Source: Amia ocellicauda (taxonomy: Eukaryota; Chordata; Actinopteri; Amiiformes; Amiidae). Taken from it: a stretch of 64,000 nt of DNA. This document shows, one piece after another, positions 1 through 11,491 of this stretch. Every line of letters begins with the position of its first letter. Within the stretch, counting starts at the first letter, position 1. The notes under the pieces were generated by a model that saw only the letters and a list, made by a program, of their open reading frames with translations, searched no databases and had not been told where the DNA came from. The stretch lies in assembly GCF_036373705.1 (NCBI RefSeq), contig NC_089858.1, positions 33,816,249-33,880,248 of the forward strand. Direction: 5' to 3'. The translations under genes were made by a program, and so were the position numbers.

Positions 1-480
1 CTTTGAAATGAGAATTAACTAAATCTGTCTCTTAATCAAGATGTTTACACACATAAGGAAACAATGAACTGGAATTTCTAACAGATATCAACTATTTATT
101 CTTCCCAGATAGCACCCAAAGACTGCAAAGTCAGTTTTCAAAACAATATTTGCTATTTTGTGTTTTCCAGTGTGTTACAATGTCCATCATTCACAGATTA
201 CAGGTTTTCTGGTTGTGGGAACAGTGTTTCTGTACAAAACCACACAGGGCCATGCCTGATCTCAGAGTGTGCTTCTGTGAAACATCAGCTCTGCTCACAA
301 CTGCTAACAGCCCTGTGTGGTTCGAATGGAAACTTACATTGTTGCTTATTCACGATAAAAAAAGACCAAAAAAAAATAGCCCAGCCATGGTCAGTGTGAG
401 CCGGCCTCCCTCTGTCCCTCTCTTTCTCTCTGACCTAATATACTCATTTAAGCACGGTACTCTGGAGGATGTGTTTAAGT
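1..480. repeat. duplicated segment, copy 1
   Basis: Positions 1-140 match 1470-1610 and positions 160-355 match 1863-2002 at high identity. This copy has about 57 bases (around 232-290) that the other lacks. Both copies hold a short stretch flanked by splice-like ends (here 111-131, acceptor cccag, donor gtcagt). I do not recognise a protein in it. It may be the remains of exons from a gene upstream, or an unknown repeat. Confidence 0.5.
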
Positions 481-544
481 GGGTGAGTTTGTTTAGGGTT
501 AGACATTACATTTGATAAATCCCGAGAAGAATACAACACCGCAT

Positions 545-1420
545 ATCTGATGCTTGGGCAAGCTCAGGTCAGGACCCAGGGTGCAGCTGAAGCAGGCCTG
601 GTGGACTTCCTGAGTGTCACATATCCTCCAGGAGAGAGAGCAAGCCCTGCAGCTGGCCCAGGTTTACCTCGTTGCACCCCAGGCCCAGCAGAGCAGGCAG
701 CCTGCAGCACCCAAGCCACAGCCCAGGCAACAGCCCCGCCCTCCCGCTGGTCTCTGCCAATGCATTTCCGGCAGGCAGGAGCCCCCCCAGGCTCGCCGCC
801 CTGGCCCCCGGCAGCCCATGGCAGCTCATGGTAGGTGGAGGCCTGGTCCGACCCCACCTCTTGTAAGTGGAGGTCGTAAGAGCTGACCTCTGTAGCCCCG
901 CTTTGTACATGCTGATTATAGACAGTTCCCGGTAAGAGTGTGACTGCGGTCCTCTCTCATGGGCAGCCCAGGTGTGACCCCAAGGGGCCTCTGTGGCTCC
1001 TGTCTGGAGATGTGTTGCTGAGGCCCCCTAGCGATGAACCTCAAGGCAGGCTCCCTTATCAGCTCGCTGCCTCCTCTCTTGCGATGGTTTTGATATACAG
1101 TAACCCCTCCCCGTTGGGCAGTGCTTATGACTTGAAAGATAACGATTTATCTGAGATAACTGGTTATCTGAGAAAGGAAGCACTGCCCAAGGGTTGCAAG
1201 GTTGCGTGGGAGTCCTGCTCCCTGCAAAAGAGGATGAACCTGCACTGACGTCACATTTTATACAAACAGGAAGTGAGAAGGAACCTGTTCTGAGTGACCA
1301 GCGCAGGGGCCAAAGGCAGCTATGATAGAGTGATGTTTTGATCAGGTTCCTACGGAGATGCGAAGAAACCCCTCCCCCTTGTTCAGTGCTTCCTTTTTCA
1401 GATAACTGTGGGTTTGCACC
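545..1420 (+). mobile_element. DIRS-like retrotransposon remnant
   Basis: GC-rich block unlike the AT-rich surroundings. Bases 550-860 encode a Gln/Pro/Ala-rich stretch like the C-terminal part of a DIRS ORF1 (QALQLAQVYLVAPQAQQ is readable). Bases 880-1400 match, in inverse orientation, the terminal region of the element at 48733-51300, and the hallmark terminal sequence GGGCAGTGCTT...GATAACG occurs at 1117-1145, with an inverted copy at 1165-1192 and again near 1380. It is an internally deleted copy with no reverse transcriptase or recombinase left. Confidence 0.7.
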
Positions 1421-1469
1421 CTATAGTTTACGTGGTGATGGGGTGGAAAGATGTGTGGTTAGTCTGTCT

Positions 1470-2010
1470 GAAGTGCAAATTAATTAAATTGGTCTCAATC
1501 AAGATGGTGCACACATACGGAAACAATAGACTGAAATTTATAACAGATATTGACGGTTTATTGTCCCCAGATAACACCCAAGGACTGCAAAGTGAGTTTT
1601 AAAAACACACATGTGGTTGAAGTGGAAAGTATTCATGCCCTGCATGAAATGTTATTGTGTGATTTGTTTTAGTTTAATAATGTTCATTAAACTGTACATC
1701 AATTGTCTTTTTAGTTTGCTGATCGTCGATTCATGCCTAAAGACAACCACAGTTCTAGCTGACTGCACTGAGTGAACACAGGAGGATGTGTTGAACTAAG
1801 ACTTATGTTCCATAGGTATCACTGGAAATCAAGTTTTTCATCTGTATTTTCGAGTTTCAATCCAGTGTGTTACAATGTCCATCATTCACAGATTACAGGT
1901 TTTCTGGTTGTGGGAACAGTGTTTCTGTACAACTGTTTCTCACAACTGCTAACAGCCCTATGTGGTTCGAATGGAAACTTACATTGTTGCTTATTCACCT
2001 GTAAGGAAGA
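1470..2010. repeat. duplicated segment, copy 2
   Basis: Second copy of the segment at 1-355, separated from it by the DIRS remnant. About 250 bases (1610-1860) have no counterpart in copy 1. A 21-nt stretch at 1571-1591 is bounded by cccag and gtgagt, which fits a very short exon, but no start codon or partner exons can be tied to it. Confidence 0.5.
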
Positions 2011-2156
2011 GAGTTTGTGTTTTCTAACATTTTTTAAGAGTCAGAAATTGAAATTCAAAGTGGATAAAATCAGCAAATAGCTATCCTTTGAGTAGCACTT
2101 TATTGTACATGTCTGTACAAAGTCTGGTTTCTATCATTAAAGAGGCTTTATTAATT

Positions 2157-2183
2157 AATAAAGAGTCGCTTTAAAAAAAAAAA
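2157..2183 (+). other. possible polyadenylation signal with A-tract
   Basis: AATAAA at 2157-2162 is followed at 2173 by an 11-base A run. It lies just upstream of the promoter block of gene A. It could be the 3' end of a gene outside the window or the tail of a retroposed copy. Confidence 0.3.
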
Positions 2184-2398
2184 GAGCCTGCCAAGCAACA
2201 TTAAGGATGTGTTTGAGATCACAGCGCTTCCATTACAGACTTGCCCTGTACAGTGTGAGCAATACATGGAACAGTGCTATTGTCTTAGTGAAATTAAATG
2301 TTGTGGAAGGAAGGAGTATTTAGGGTTAGCACTAAGAAGATATTATGTTTGATAACTCCAGAGAAAAATACAACACGGTATATCTGATGCTGTTTTCT

Positions 2399-2572
2399 GT
2401 AGCTTGACAAGTGTTCGCTGTTCACGTAAGACCACTTCAGAGTCATCGCAGAGTTCTTCATTTCTCACATCGTCTTCGCGTTTCCTGCTTCTATGACACA
2501 GGCAGATCCACATTTTAAGTAGCATTTACTCTAGAGTCAGACAATCAGCAGCACAGAGACCATTTAATCAGG
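2399..2572 (+). promoter_or_regulatory. conserved 5' flank of gene A
   Basis: This block is nearly identical upstream of gene B and recognisable upstream of C. Shared elements are TTTCCTG at 2481-2487 (an ETS/PU.1-like GGAA core on the other strand), a TGACACAGG box, and an AT-rich CATTTTAAGTAGCAT at 2511-2525, about 50 bases before the ATG. The last could serve as a TATA-like element. The start site is not determined. Confidence 0.45.
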
Positions 2573-5500
2573 ATGAATTTCCCGTGGTTTCTTACCCTGA
2601 GTGAGTACCTTATATATCAACATTGTATTTTAGTTTTACGCTTCTTTGTCTTTTGGGAGCTGTTTGGGGTACAGAACAGAACTGTATAATTTCTGTATTA
2701 ATACTTGACCACTAACCTTCCTTCTTCTCTTGAAGTTATAGCTGGAACTGAAGTGAGGCCAGGCTGTTCAGGTATGTTATGAATTTATACACACACACAT
2801 ATATAAAGATATAAATTATACAAAACATTTTTTAATTAATTGGAAAAGAAAACTATAATTTATATATGTCTCTAAAGCTAAAGTCTCATATTTATATACA
2901 TATAGCAGTTGGCTGCAGTAATTTTAGTCACAAATGAAATGTTTCTCTCCACATATTATTGTCCACCTTCCGTGCGTGTGTCTGCTTCTGAGAAGTGCTT
3001 CATGCCTTTGTCTCATATAGAAGTGATCACTGGATTGCTTCACTTGCTGGAAGAAGCTACATGTGCAGAACTCAGCACCTCAGACTTCAACTGTTTACAT
3101 TTCAAAATACATCACTGATTAGACATTTCTCCTGCTTGTTTCACACAGATCCTCTAGTAATTCCTCACCTACAAGTGGATTCAGAGCACGTCTACAAAGA
3201 GCAGCAAGTGCAAATTCGCTGTAACACTGAGGATGGATCTCACTGCCATTTCTACACTGACCAGAGCGAGGTCCCCTTCAGATCAGAGAAGCGTCGGTTC
3301 AAAGCCTGTCTGATCACTGTGTTTGGGGGGGAGCTCCTGGAGAAGAGAGCTGATCAGAGCAGAGCAGAGGTCTTTCTGAGCTGTGCTGTTGAACTGATGA
3401 TGGAGAGTAAAAATGTTTCCTCTCAGCAGAGTGAGAAAATTAAAATAGGGGTGTCTGGTGAGTCTTCAGTATTATGTATTATATTATAAATGTGTGTGTG
3501 TGTGTTGCTACTAAAAATGGTTTTGGATTCTCTGGGGTCTTTCACTCTCTTCTTTCTTCGTGGTGAAAATATCTTCAACTTCTCATCCTGTTAATCACTC
3601 ACTGTTCTCTGGAGAAGATTATTGAAGGGAGTGTCTCTTATTTGCTCTTCAGACAAGTTCAGAAGACTTCAGATTCAAGTGGATCCTGCTCGTGTCACTG
3701 CAGAGCAGAAAGCCAGCATTCGCTGTGAGGCCGACAGAGGAACACGCTGCCATTTCTACATCAATCAGGACACGGTGTCTTTCAGATCAGAGCCGTACAG
3801 GTTTAAGGCATGTGTCCTCAGTGTGTCTGGAAGGGAGCTGCTGAGAGAGAGAGGCAGGAGTCCCAGTGCTGAGGTGTCTGTGAGCTGTGCTGTTGAACTG
3901 GAGACCAGGAGCGAAGCAATAATCTCACAGCGCAGCGAGGAGATCAGAATTGAGGTTGAAGGTAGGAACCAATTAAATTTAATATTCTTTTAATTTATGT
4001 GAACACACACACACACACACACACACACACATTATATATATGATAGATCTGTCAGGTGGTGGCTGATGTCCAAGCATTTTATGTGCTCCAGTGATGTAAT
4101 ATAAAAAAGTTATCAAAAATCAATAAAGAAAGAAGAACTGGCAGGGATCGACAGTATTTTTTATTAATTTATTAAGCGATTTACTCAAATGTGCAGAAGT
4201 GGCAGATGATTTTATATTTAAAAATTTATAGAATAATAGCCTAAATAAAAATACTTTTTATGACTACATATCTAGTATTGCTGATCAATGACAGTATCAT
4301 TAACAGTCTTGCATATTTTGCAGGTTTAGTGGAGAGTGAAGAGCCCACCACCACTTGTGAGTAGATGTGTCTAAATGAATGAATACATGAATACAACAAA
4401 TGTCACATTTCAATCTCTGTATCTCATTACCACCCATGTTCTGCATTACCACCCATGTTCTTGTATTCAATAGCAAGGTGACCATTGCTCTTGTGTTGCA
4501 GATGCAGCAGAGGTCTCCACATCTGTGCCCAGTACGTTTCAGCACTGAGTTTAATCTTATATTGTGCATGAATCATATTTGAAAGTAAATCCTATTGTAC
4601 GTTTCTTTGTCCCATTCCAGTTGTTACTGATCCACATGTGTCGACATCTGGAGCAGGTGAGCATCTGTGTTGTGTTTGAAAGAGGATCCACAGATCGCAG
4701 AGTGGCTTTGCTATGTTATGCTGCTATGAAACATTTTACCTTCAGTTTGTCACATTGCCAATTCATACGACTGGTTTCAAAGATTTGTTGTCACCACTGA
4801 ATACTAATTTCATAGGTTTTGGAGGTTTTATTTAATTATGTTTGTCCTTGTTTTTCTTCTCCAGGCCAGTTTCCTCTGCGTGTTATCTGGGTAGCTGTTG
4901 GAGAATTGCTCAGTCTGGTGGCAACAGCATTTCTGAGTTTCCTGTATTTCAAACACAGTGCGTTTGAACTTGCTTACACTAGCTGCATAGTCAGAATAAA
5001 TCTGCTCTACGATGGTTAAATTGTATCTCCCTTCTTTAATTACAGCACTGTAGTGTGTCGATTGTGATGTTATAGGGAAAGCCGTATGTGATTAAACTTG
5101 TTAGGGACTAATTGCTCTAACTTATCCATGCACTGATACGACGTATGCAAGGGGAGCGCTAGGACACATTGGGTGTAATTGTGGGAGGGTCCCTGCTAAA
5201 CTTAAGTCCCTTTAATTTTGTTTACAATCGATTAGGTTATGTTTAGGGTCATGAACGGTGAACGTGTGGGGATTGGAGAACTACCAGCGGAGGGGTATAT
5301 AGAGGTTCTGCAGGGGTTTGGAGGAGTCGGTGCCCCAGGAAGTGGAGCTGCCCCATCGCTGTTCCCCTCTGACTGCAATACACTGCGGGCTGTAAATAAA
5401 CCAGCCTGCTTTGAGAAGATGAATCAGAGTCCTTGTTCAGTGCATGTTACAATACAGTGTATTAACAACACAGGTTCAGTACTAAACACTGCTACATGCA

Positions 5501-6075
5501 ACCCTGTTTCATCATAAATCAATCGATTGGTCTGTGTGTAATGCTTATGAAAATGCAAAAATCATGTAAAATATCAGAGAACGCTATAAATTGCACATCC
5601 TTACAAACTGTTGTATTTTTTGGGGTATTTTTGTAAATAGGAGCATGGGCCACTTTCTCACTTAGCCACCAACTTTGTTATATGTTAACTGTTACGTAAT
5701 TTGAATGGATTATTATTACATAGTTTGAAAACATTTTGGAGATAGGAGTTGTTGTTGTTTTGCAGGTTTTAGAGACATTGATAAAATGGTAAATTTCTTT
5801 GGTGTTCAAAATGCTTCCTTATTTTTCGTTTTATGCCATGAAGAGCAGAGTTATTTTTTTTTTTAATTCTGCTTTGTGTTTTTGTGTTTTGACCTTCATT
5901 ACCATGTTATATCAGATCACATTATATCGGGGTAGAGGTGTATATAGAAAATATATAGAACTCAGCTTTTATTGTTCAAACAGGATTCAAAATAATTTTA
6001 AAATAAAAAATATTGTCATTTTCAATTACTGATCTTTATCATTTGTTATGCATTTTAAACGTAATATTGGAAATA

Positions 6076-6131
<56 letters not shown>

Positions 6132-6221
6132 TTTATATGCTTTATATGCTATATAGATATAGCTTTCTCAATCCCTACTTTGGTTTTATTTTCCAGTGAC
6201 AAATAATCAAGATAGCGAAAG
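2573..6221 (+). CDS. gene A: two-Ig-domain transmembrane receptor, 3' end missing
   Basis: Spliced gene, exons 2573-2600 (signal peptide, MNFPWFLTL), 2736-2771 (36-nt second signal exon), 3149-3457 (Ig1), 3653-3961 (Ig2), 4324-4356, 4502-4531 and 4621-4656 (stalk, Thr/Ser/acidic), 4865-4957 (membrane segment) and 6197-6221 (first tail exon, MTNNQDSER). Every junction is GT-AG and all exons through the membrane exon are phase 1-1. The start is chosen because it opens the signal peptide and is conserved in B and C. A near-identical gene B lies 28 kb downstream. After 6221 the counterparts of B's last three tail exons cannot be found: a Tc1 and an LTR retroelement occupy the next 6 kb. A may be truncated or may use other exons. 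Function is inferred: type I leukocyte receptor of LRC/FcR-like type. Confidence 0.75.
3149..3457 (+). CDS. gene A exon 3, Ig domain 1
   Basis: 309-nt phase 1-1 exon encoding one Ig-like domain of 103 residues. Four cysteines are seen: B strand (VQIRC), C strand (SHCHFYTD), E strand (FKACLITV) and F strand (FLSCAVEL). The usual C-strand Trp is absent. Near-identical to the first Ig exon of genes B and C. Confidence 0.85.
3653..3961 (+). CDS. gene A exon 4, Ig domain 2
   Basis: 309-nt exon, acceptor ttcag and donor gtagga. Same four-cysteine pattern (IRCEAD, TRCHFY, FKACVLSV, VSCAVEL). The C-C' region reads HFYINQDTVSFRS instead of the HFYTDQSEVPFRS found in most sister domains, and is 6 nt shorter there than in gene B. 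Confidence 0.85.
4865..4957 (+). CDS. gene A transmembrane exon
   Basis: 93-nt exon following a cttctccag acceptor. It encodes QFPLRVIWVAVGELLSLV then ATAFLSFLYFKH: a hydrophobic span of about 22 residues containing one glutamate, ended by a basic stop-transfer residue. Donor gtgcgt. The same exon occurs in B (32945-33037) and C (18080-18172). Confidence 0.85.
5065..5522. mobile_element. possible solo LTR in intron of gene A
   Basis: Compositionally distinct 458-base block between the membrane and tail exons, flanked by TCGATTG at 5058-5064 and 5523-5529, which would be a target duplication. It holds a TATA-like gtatata near 5297 and AATAAA near 5396 in promoter-then-polyA order. Gene B has the same block (33145-33602), gene C does not, so it arrived before the A/B duplication. 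The ends do not read as clean TG...CA, so the class is uncertain. Confidence 0.4.
6076..6129. repeat. (CA)n(TA)n microsatellite
   Basis: Direct dinucleotide run in the intron before the first tail exon of gene A. Confidence 0.95.
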
Positions 6222-6297
6222 GTGAGGAATCTCAAACTCTCATTGTGTTGTCTTTTGTAGTATTGTATGGGTGTGGGTTTGTGTATGTGTTTGTATA

Positions 6298-6299
<2 letters not shown>

Positions 6300-6342
<43 letters not shown>
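6300..6342. repeat. (ATT)n microsatellite
   Basis: Fourteen or so trinucleotide units just after the first tail exon of gene A. Confidence 0.95.
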
Positions 6343-6370
6343 GATATATATACAGCTATTATGATATATA

Positions 6371-6575
6371 TACAGCTCTGGAAAAATTTAAGAGACCATT
6401 GCACTTAAATCTCTACATGTATGGCAGCCATTCCATTCCATTCATATTTTTACGTGGAATTTGGGAGAAACGTTGTCAGTAGTTTATAGAATAAATCAAA
6501 AATGTTTATTTTACCCAAATACATACCAAACCAGAGAAACTGATAATTTTGCAATGGTCTACATTTTTTCCAGAG

Positions 6576-6582
<7 letters not shown>
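6371..6582. mobile_element. Tc1/mariner-type MITE
   Basis: About 210 bases bounded by inverted ends ACAGCTCTGGAAAAA and TTTTTTCCAGAGCTGT with TA at both borders. No coding capacity. The same insertion is present in gene B (34381-34606), where the right end has been altered. Confidence 0.75.
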
Positions 6583-6606
<24 letters not shown>

Positions 6607-6656
6607 AAGATATTTAAATGAACATTAGTTTAATTCAGTTCTTGTCCTGCAATGCT

Positions 6657-7429
6657 ACAGTGAGGGAAAAAAGTATTTGATCCCCTGCTGATTTTGTACA
6701 TTTGCCCACTGACAAAGAAATGATCAGTCTATAATTTTAATAGTAGGTGTATTTTAACAGTGAGAGACAGAATAACAACAACAAAATCCAGAAAAACGCA
6801 TTTCAAAAAAGTTATACATTGATTTGCATGTTAATGAGGGAAATAAGTATTTGACCCCTTCGACTTAGTACTTGGTGGCAAAACCCTTGTTGGCAATCAC
6901 AGAGGTCAGACGTTTCTTGTCGTTGGCCACCAGGTTTGCACACATCTCAGGAGGGATTTTGTCCCACTCCTCTTTGCAGATCCTCTCCAAGTCATTAAGG
7001 TTTCGAGGCTGACGTTTGGCAACTTGAACCTTCAGCTCCCTCCACAGATTTTCAATGGGATTAAGGTCTGGAGACTGGCTAGGCCACTCCAGGACCTTAA
7101 TGTGCTTCTTCTTGAGCCACTCCTTTGTTGCCTTGGCTGTGTGTTTTGGGTCATTGTCATGCTGGAATACCCATCCACGACCCATTTTCAATGCCCTGGC
7201 TGAGGGAAGGAGGTTCTCACCCAAGATTTGACGGTACATGGCCCCGTCCATCGTCCCTTTGATGCGGTGCAGTTGTCCTGTCCCCTTAGCAGAAAAACAC
7301 CCCCAAAGCATAATGTTTCCACCTCCATGTTTGGCGGTGGGGATGGTGTTCTTGGGGTCATTCCTCCTCCTCCAAACACTTATGTGAACATGGTTGTCTG
7401 AATATAATGTTGTCTCTACACGTTCAGCT
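6657..7429 (-). mobile_element. truncated Tc1-like transposon
   Basis: The left terminal sequence begins CAGTGAGGGAAAAAAGTATT. A transposase fragment is read on the minus strand at 6865-7432. It retains the second catalytic Asp ([12 protein letters not shown]) and the Glu in [10 protein letters not shown], and ends at the conserved C-terminus. The N-terminal DNA-binding region, first Asp and the other terminal repeat are missing. Gene B has no such insertion at the equivalent place, so it followed the A/B duplication. Confidence 0.9.
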
Positions 7430-7814
7430 CTTCCTAATATCTCTGAACAGAAACGTGTATTTATTACACTGTTTACAATCATGTAAAACACAAATAATAA
7501 AACAGACACAAAGTCCTCTCCACATCAGGCTGTGTCGCTCGTACTGTTGTTCTCTGTCTCTGTTTTTAACACGAACACAAACCAAACCCACAGTCGCTGC
7601 TCCTCCATCAGAGGGACGGATCACAACAGCCTTGTTTACACACACACTGGGTTTACTTGACAATAGTTGTCAGGGGGAAAACAAATCTGGTGACTGTGTA
7701 GTGTTTCTGATATCCAGGATGTGATGACACAACATATGAACAATCTGAGAGTGTACATGCTGAAGTTTGATGTAAGTGTTAAATTAAGGTATCTTACTGA
7801 TAAATCATAACATA

Positions 7815-9607
7815 TGTAGCGTAAGGTACACTTATAAATTTCAGTTAAAGAAGGGAAATTAAGTATCACCTTATCAAGAATCCTAGAATCTTGTAGAACT
7901 CAATTTCTGCAATAATTGGACGCAGACACCAATTCCAAAGATACAAATTCTAAAATTGATTAAAAATAAATATAAAATGTAGCACCACACTAGTTATACA
8001 AAAAGGGAAAAACTGATTAAAATTCACTCAAGATCAACAAATCAAAGACAAATCAAAGAACATGGAATCGCATATGATAACACACAAAACGTTACACAAT
8101 ATTACAAGTACATTGACTACAATACCGGTTAGTAAGACAATGGTGAGTCTCTCATTAGTATTGTTAGTCAGACAGGTTAGTATGCAGGTTAGTATTTAAG
8201 TCAAATAACTTCTCGTTATATATATCAGTCTCATTTACGTTTGGATGCGGAGAAAGATTATATCATTTCTTGTTACCACAATTCTCCCAAATTGATTACT
8301 GTTCAATGATTAAGGATAGGCAGGGCCACCTATAATCTAGTGTCTATTAACATGTGTCAATTTCAGACTAAACAGTTAAACAGGAATGAGATGATATTTC
8401 TCGGCATTGACAGATGTCTAAAATTGTAAAACAAAACAGTTTAATGCAGCACTCATTTATATTTAAGAAAATACTAAATGATATTACACATCCTAAAGTT
8501 TAAATGTTAGTTTAAAGACTCACAGAATAACATTTCTAATTGATTTCTCAAATGTCATGAATAATAAACTCCAAACTGTTAAACTTATCTGAACTTCGTC
8601 ACAGAGAGGCCTCTCTGTCTTCGGGGTCAGGCACGAGGTCCGTGTGGTTTGGAACAAAGGCAGTCCGGTTCGGCTTTGTCCAATAACTTCCACTTCAGTT
8701 GATGCACCTGGAAGTTGGGGTTTCGCGAAAGTAGAGTATTTTCCAAACAGATTTTCCACTGGTTTGACGGCTCCAAGGTTGTGCACAAAATATTCTTTGC
8801 AAGCAGGGTTTCCACCGTAGTTCCACAAAGTCTTTGAGGAAAGCAGGACCCAGTTAGTTTCCGAGGGTCAAGTTTCTTAAGACTCAATAGCTATTTAAAT
8901 GACTGAACACTTCTGTAATACAGTCGACTTAGTAAATTGTCCAGCTGTAAAACTCCACTGGTCAGATGGGTACAGGTGGGCAGGTGCAGGTTCTAAAGTT
9001 CTTTACTTAATACAGTTCTTTAAAGAATTCTTCGTACTTCGTACTTCGTATTCTCCTTCTCCCAGTTCAACTCTTCTGTTGCCGGCAAAGACTTGGTTTC
9101 TGGTTCCAGTTCTGGCAACAGAGCTACAGGTTGAGCTGTGGCAGCGAGTTACTGGTTCAGGTGAGAGAGAGAGAGAAAGTCGCTGTGCGTTGCCTTTTAA
9201 TGCCTGATAGATTATAGGTGATTGGTTATTGTGTGTGCGAGGATGGATTTGTGCTAACCCCCCAGTCTCCTATTGGCGGAGGCTCAATTCATGCCTGATG
9301 CCAATCCATGCCATCTTTTGGAAATGCCGGTTTGTCTGGGTTCGTAGCTCTGTTACAGCTCTCGTCCACTTCAAAGGTTTTTATTACCTCCAGGCCTTAT
9401 TCCCCAGATATTTCACAGCAAGGATTCCAAGCCATTTGGCCCATTCTCGGTGCCATCCTCACAAGACTGCCACTTTGATGTAGAACAGTTCATGGGCCGA
9501 TGAGCTCAGGAAATCTGATAACATTGGGGGAGAGATCTTCTTTAGATCAACACTCCAGCTAAGGCTCTGAATACTCTTATCAAAATACACCCCCTCTTAA
9601 CGCTACA
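7815..9607 (-). repeat. 3' LTR of the retroelement
   Basis: 1.79-kb block with inverted ends TGTAGCG...CGCTACA. It is bordered inside by a polypurine tract (minus strand, 9608-9625) and outside by the CATA duplication. Open frames inside it look random and are not reported as genes. Confidence 0.7.
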
Positions 9608-10106
9608 TACCCCCTTTCTTGAATGGGACTGAATTCGACAAGGACATTATCACCTTCAAGACAAAATAAGATGTTAAGCATTCCTTTCAAAGTTATGTAA
9701 CAGAATTCAACAGTGAACTTCACCTTTCATGACTTCGAGAAATCAGAGAAAAACAAACAAATAGTTCATTATCTAAGCAGAATGTATTCCAATCAATTTG
9801 GAAATCCTATACTAACACACACATAGGATACATATTATAACACAGGTACATTAAAAACAAAAAAAAAACAATCGGTATTAGGGGTACTCAGTATATTGAG
9901 TATGGTTACTGACGGTAACCAACAGGGGGAAGTTAATTAACAGAGGGAGCTGACTGGGAATTCAACGGTTATTCAGGCACCTGACCTCCACTATCACTAT
10001 CACCGATGCCTATAGTGGGCAGGGACCTAGGTTCAAATGGTTGGCTTACATGGTGAGCCGGTGCTCCTTTGAAGTCGTGCAATACCTGCAGATGCTTGGC
10101 TAGCAA

Positions 10107-10358
10107 TCATATCACACTTCCTGTTATGATCCAGCCACTCAGGAGCAACGTTATGAATACCATATCCCCGACCCCCCAGTCGTTAGACAGCCTGTGCTTT
10201 CTCTCACGTGACTCTAGGAGGGTGGTTTGCAAACCGGTTTGGTCTATTGCAAACTCTATGATTTTAGTGCCTTCCACTTTTACCGTTTCGCTAAGAACGC
10301 TGTCCAATTTAAAATTGTGTCCCCGGAAGGCGTCTACAATTTCAAATTTCAGTTTCAT
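10107..10358 (-). pseudogene. envelope-like or unknown fragment of the retroelement
   Basis: An 83-codon minus-strand frame in the position after protease. Its C-terminal third is hydrophobic (VFITLLLSGWIITG), as in the membrane anchor of an envelope protein, but nothing else identifies it. It may be the stump left after deletion of pol and most of env. Confidence 0.3.
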
Positions 10359-10558
10359 ATCGCTCAGAGTCTAAATGGTACAGAGCTAAATCATCGATGT
10401 GAGTGATGCCCCCTTTAGGGACATGCACAAAAATGTCTCATTGGGAAGTTGTACCTTGGTGGCTGTATCATGTCTGCCATTCAATCCCACCGGCTTTGGT
10501 GATTGCATTTGAGCCCACGACTTGTTCCGTTTACAATCGATAAGCGGTGCTAACCTGT

Positions 10559-10939
10559 TCAATAGAACCTGACCAATGACCAACTTCTCTGTTTCAAATT
10601 GGGAAATATAAACTGGTGAACCAACTTCATCTTCCAAAAAGTGAATTCTAACCATGCCTTTCGAGTGAGCTGTGCCTTAGTCTGTGTGTAACTTGTAATG
10701 TTCACACTACAAGCTTCCACTTTCAGTCGTCGGTCTGAGGTTTCCATAATTTGTTTCAGGTCGCCAAATGTGGTAGCGGACATTAAACAAATTTCAGCCC
10801 CAGTGTCCAACAACGCTTCACACTCCCACACATTCTCAATGGTCACTTCTATGTAAACTTGCTTAGCTCTGCCTCTCACTGTCAGGTCACCCAGTCTCAT
10901 CATCACATGTTCAGCTTGCCTGCAGGCAACTTCCCCCAC
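10559..10939 (-). pseudogene. retroviral-type aspartic protease
   Basis: Minus-strand frame with the active-site signature LLDTGAEICLMS, preceded by a short basic/cysteine-containing stretch. It follows directly on the gag-like frames and identifies the element as a retroelement. Downstream of protease no polymerase motif is found. Confidence 0.7.
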
Positions 10940-10984
10940 TGGGAGATCCCAGTGAGCTGATGTGTCACGGAAATCCCCTGCTGT

Positions 10985-11398
10985 TCATTCCATCCAATCA
11001 AAAACATGGAGGCGGGGACAGGAGGTGGCTCCAGAGCTAGTCCCGCATGTCCGGCCCTTTAACCTGGCTACTAACTTCCAGTTTGGGAAGAGGGGTTCCA
11101 TCCTTAGGAGGCTCTTTCTTTCTGGGAATCTCGGCCCCCTAGGGCACTCAAAGTGCACTGCAAGTACTTGGGTGCTTGTGTCTTTACGATCAGAAGCGCT
11201 ATTGTACTTAATATATGTTTCAACATTACCTTCCTTGTCTGCTGGGTTAAAGGTTTCACAATCTTTAGCCAGTTCTCTCAACTGGCACATGTTAACCTTT
11301 TGGTCAGGACTCTCAGGAGAGGAAGTTCGTCTGTGCGACGAGCTTCTTACCCTGGGTGGGGAATGACAAGAGGGAGGGGAAAGATCAGGGCGAGGCAA
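10985..11398 (-). pseudogene. gag-like fragment, second part
   Basis: Minus-strand frame rich in Pro, Ser, Arg and Lys between the coiled-coil frame and protease. Assigned to gag from position alone. It is separated from the neighbouring frames by frame breaks. Confidence 0.4.
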
Positions 11399-11491
11399 CC
11401 CGGGGCTTACATATGGAGACGGTGTGCAACTCCGTACATTGGCCTGTTCTGGCTGTTCCTTTTTGATGTCAGGTGTAGGCTTTGCAGCCCA

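Noticed and set aside
550..910. Several overlapping open frames on both strands
   Set aside because: They are by-products of GC-rich DIRS ORF1 sequence; only the Gln/Pro-rich frame resembles a real protein.
4300..4582. Open frames over the stalk exons on both strands, repeated at 32380-32662
   Set aside because: They run across intron-exon borders of the receptor genes; their conservation is due to the recent duplication.
5239..5517. 92-codon frame that is open in both gene A and gene B introns (also at 33319-33597)
   Set aside because: It lies inside the LTR-like block, and the two copies are too recent for the open frame to be evidence of selection. No domain is seen.
7424..7869. Minus- and plus-strand frames between the Tc1 element and the LTR
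   Set aside because: No start context, splice signals or recognisable domain, and they cross an element border.
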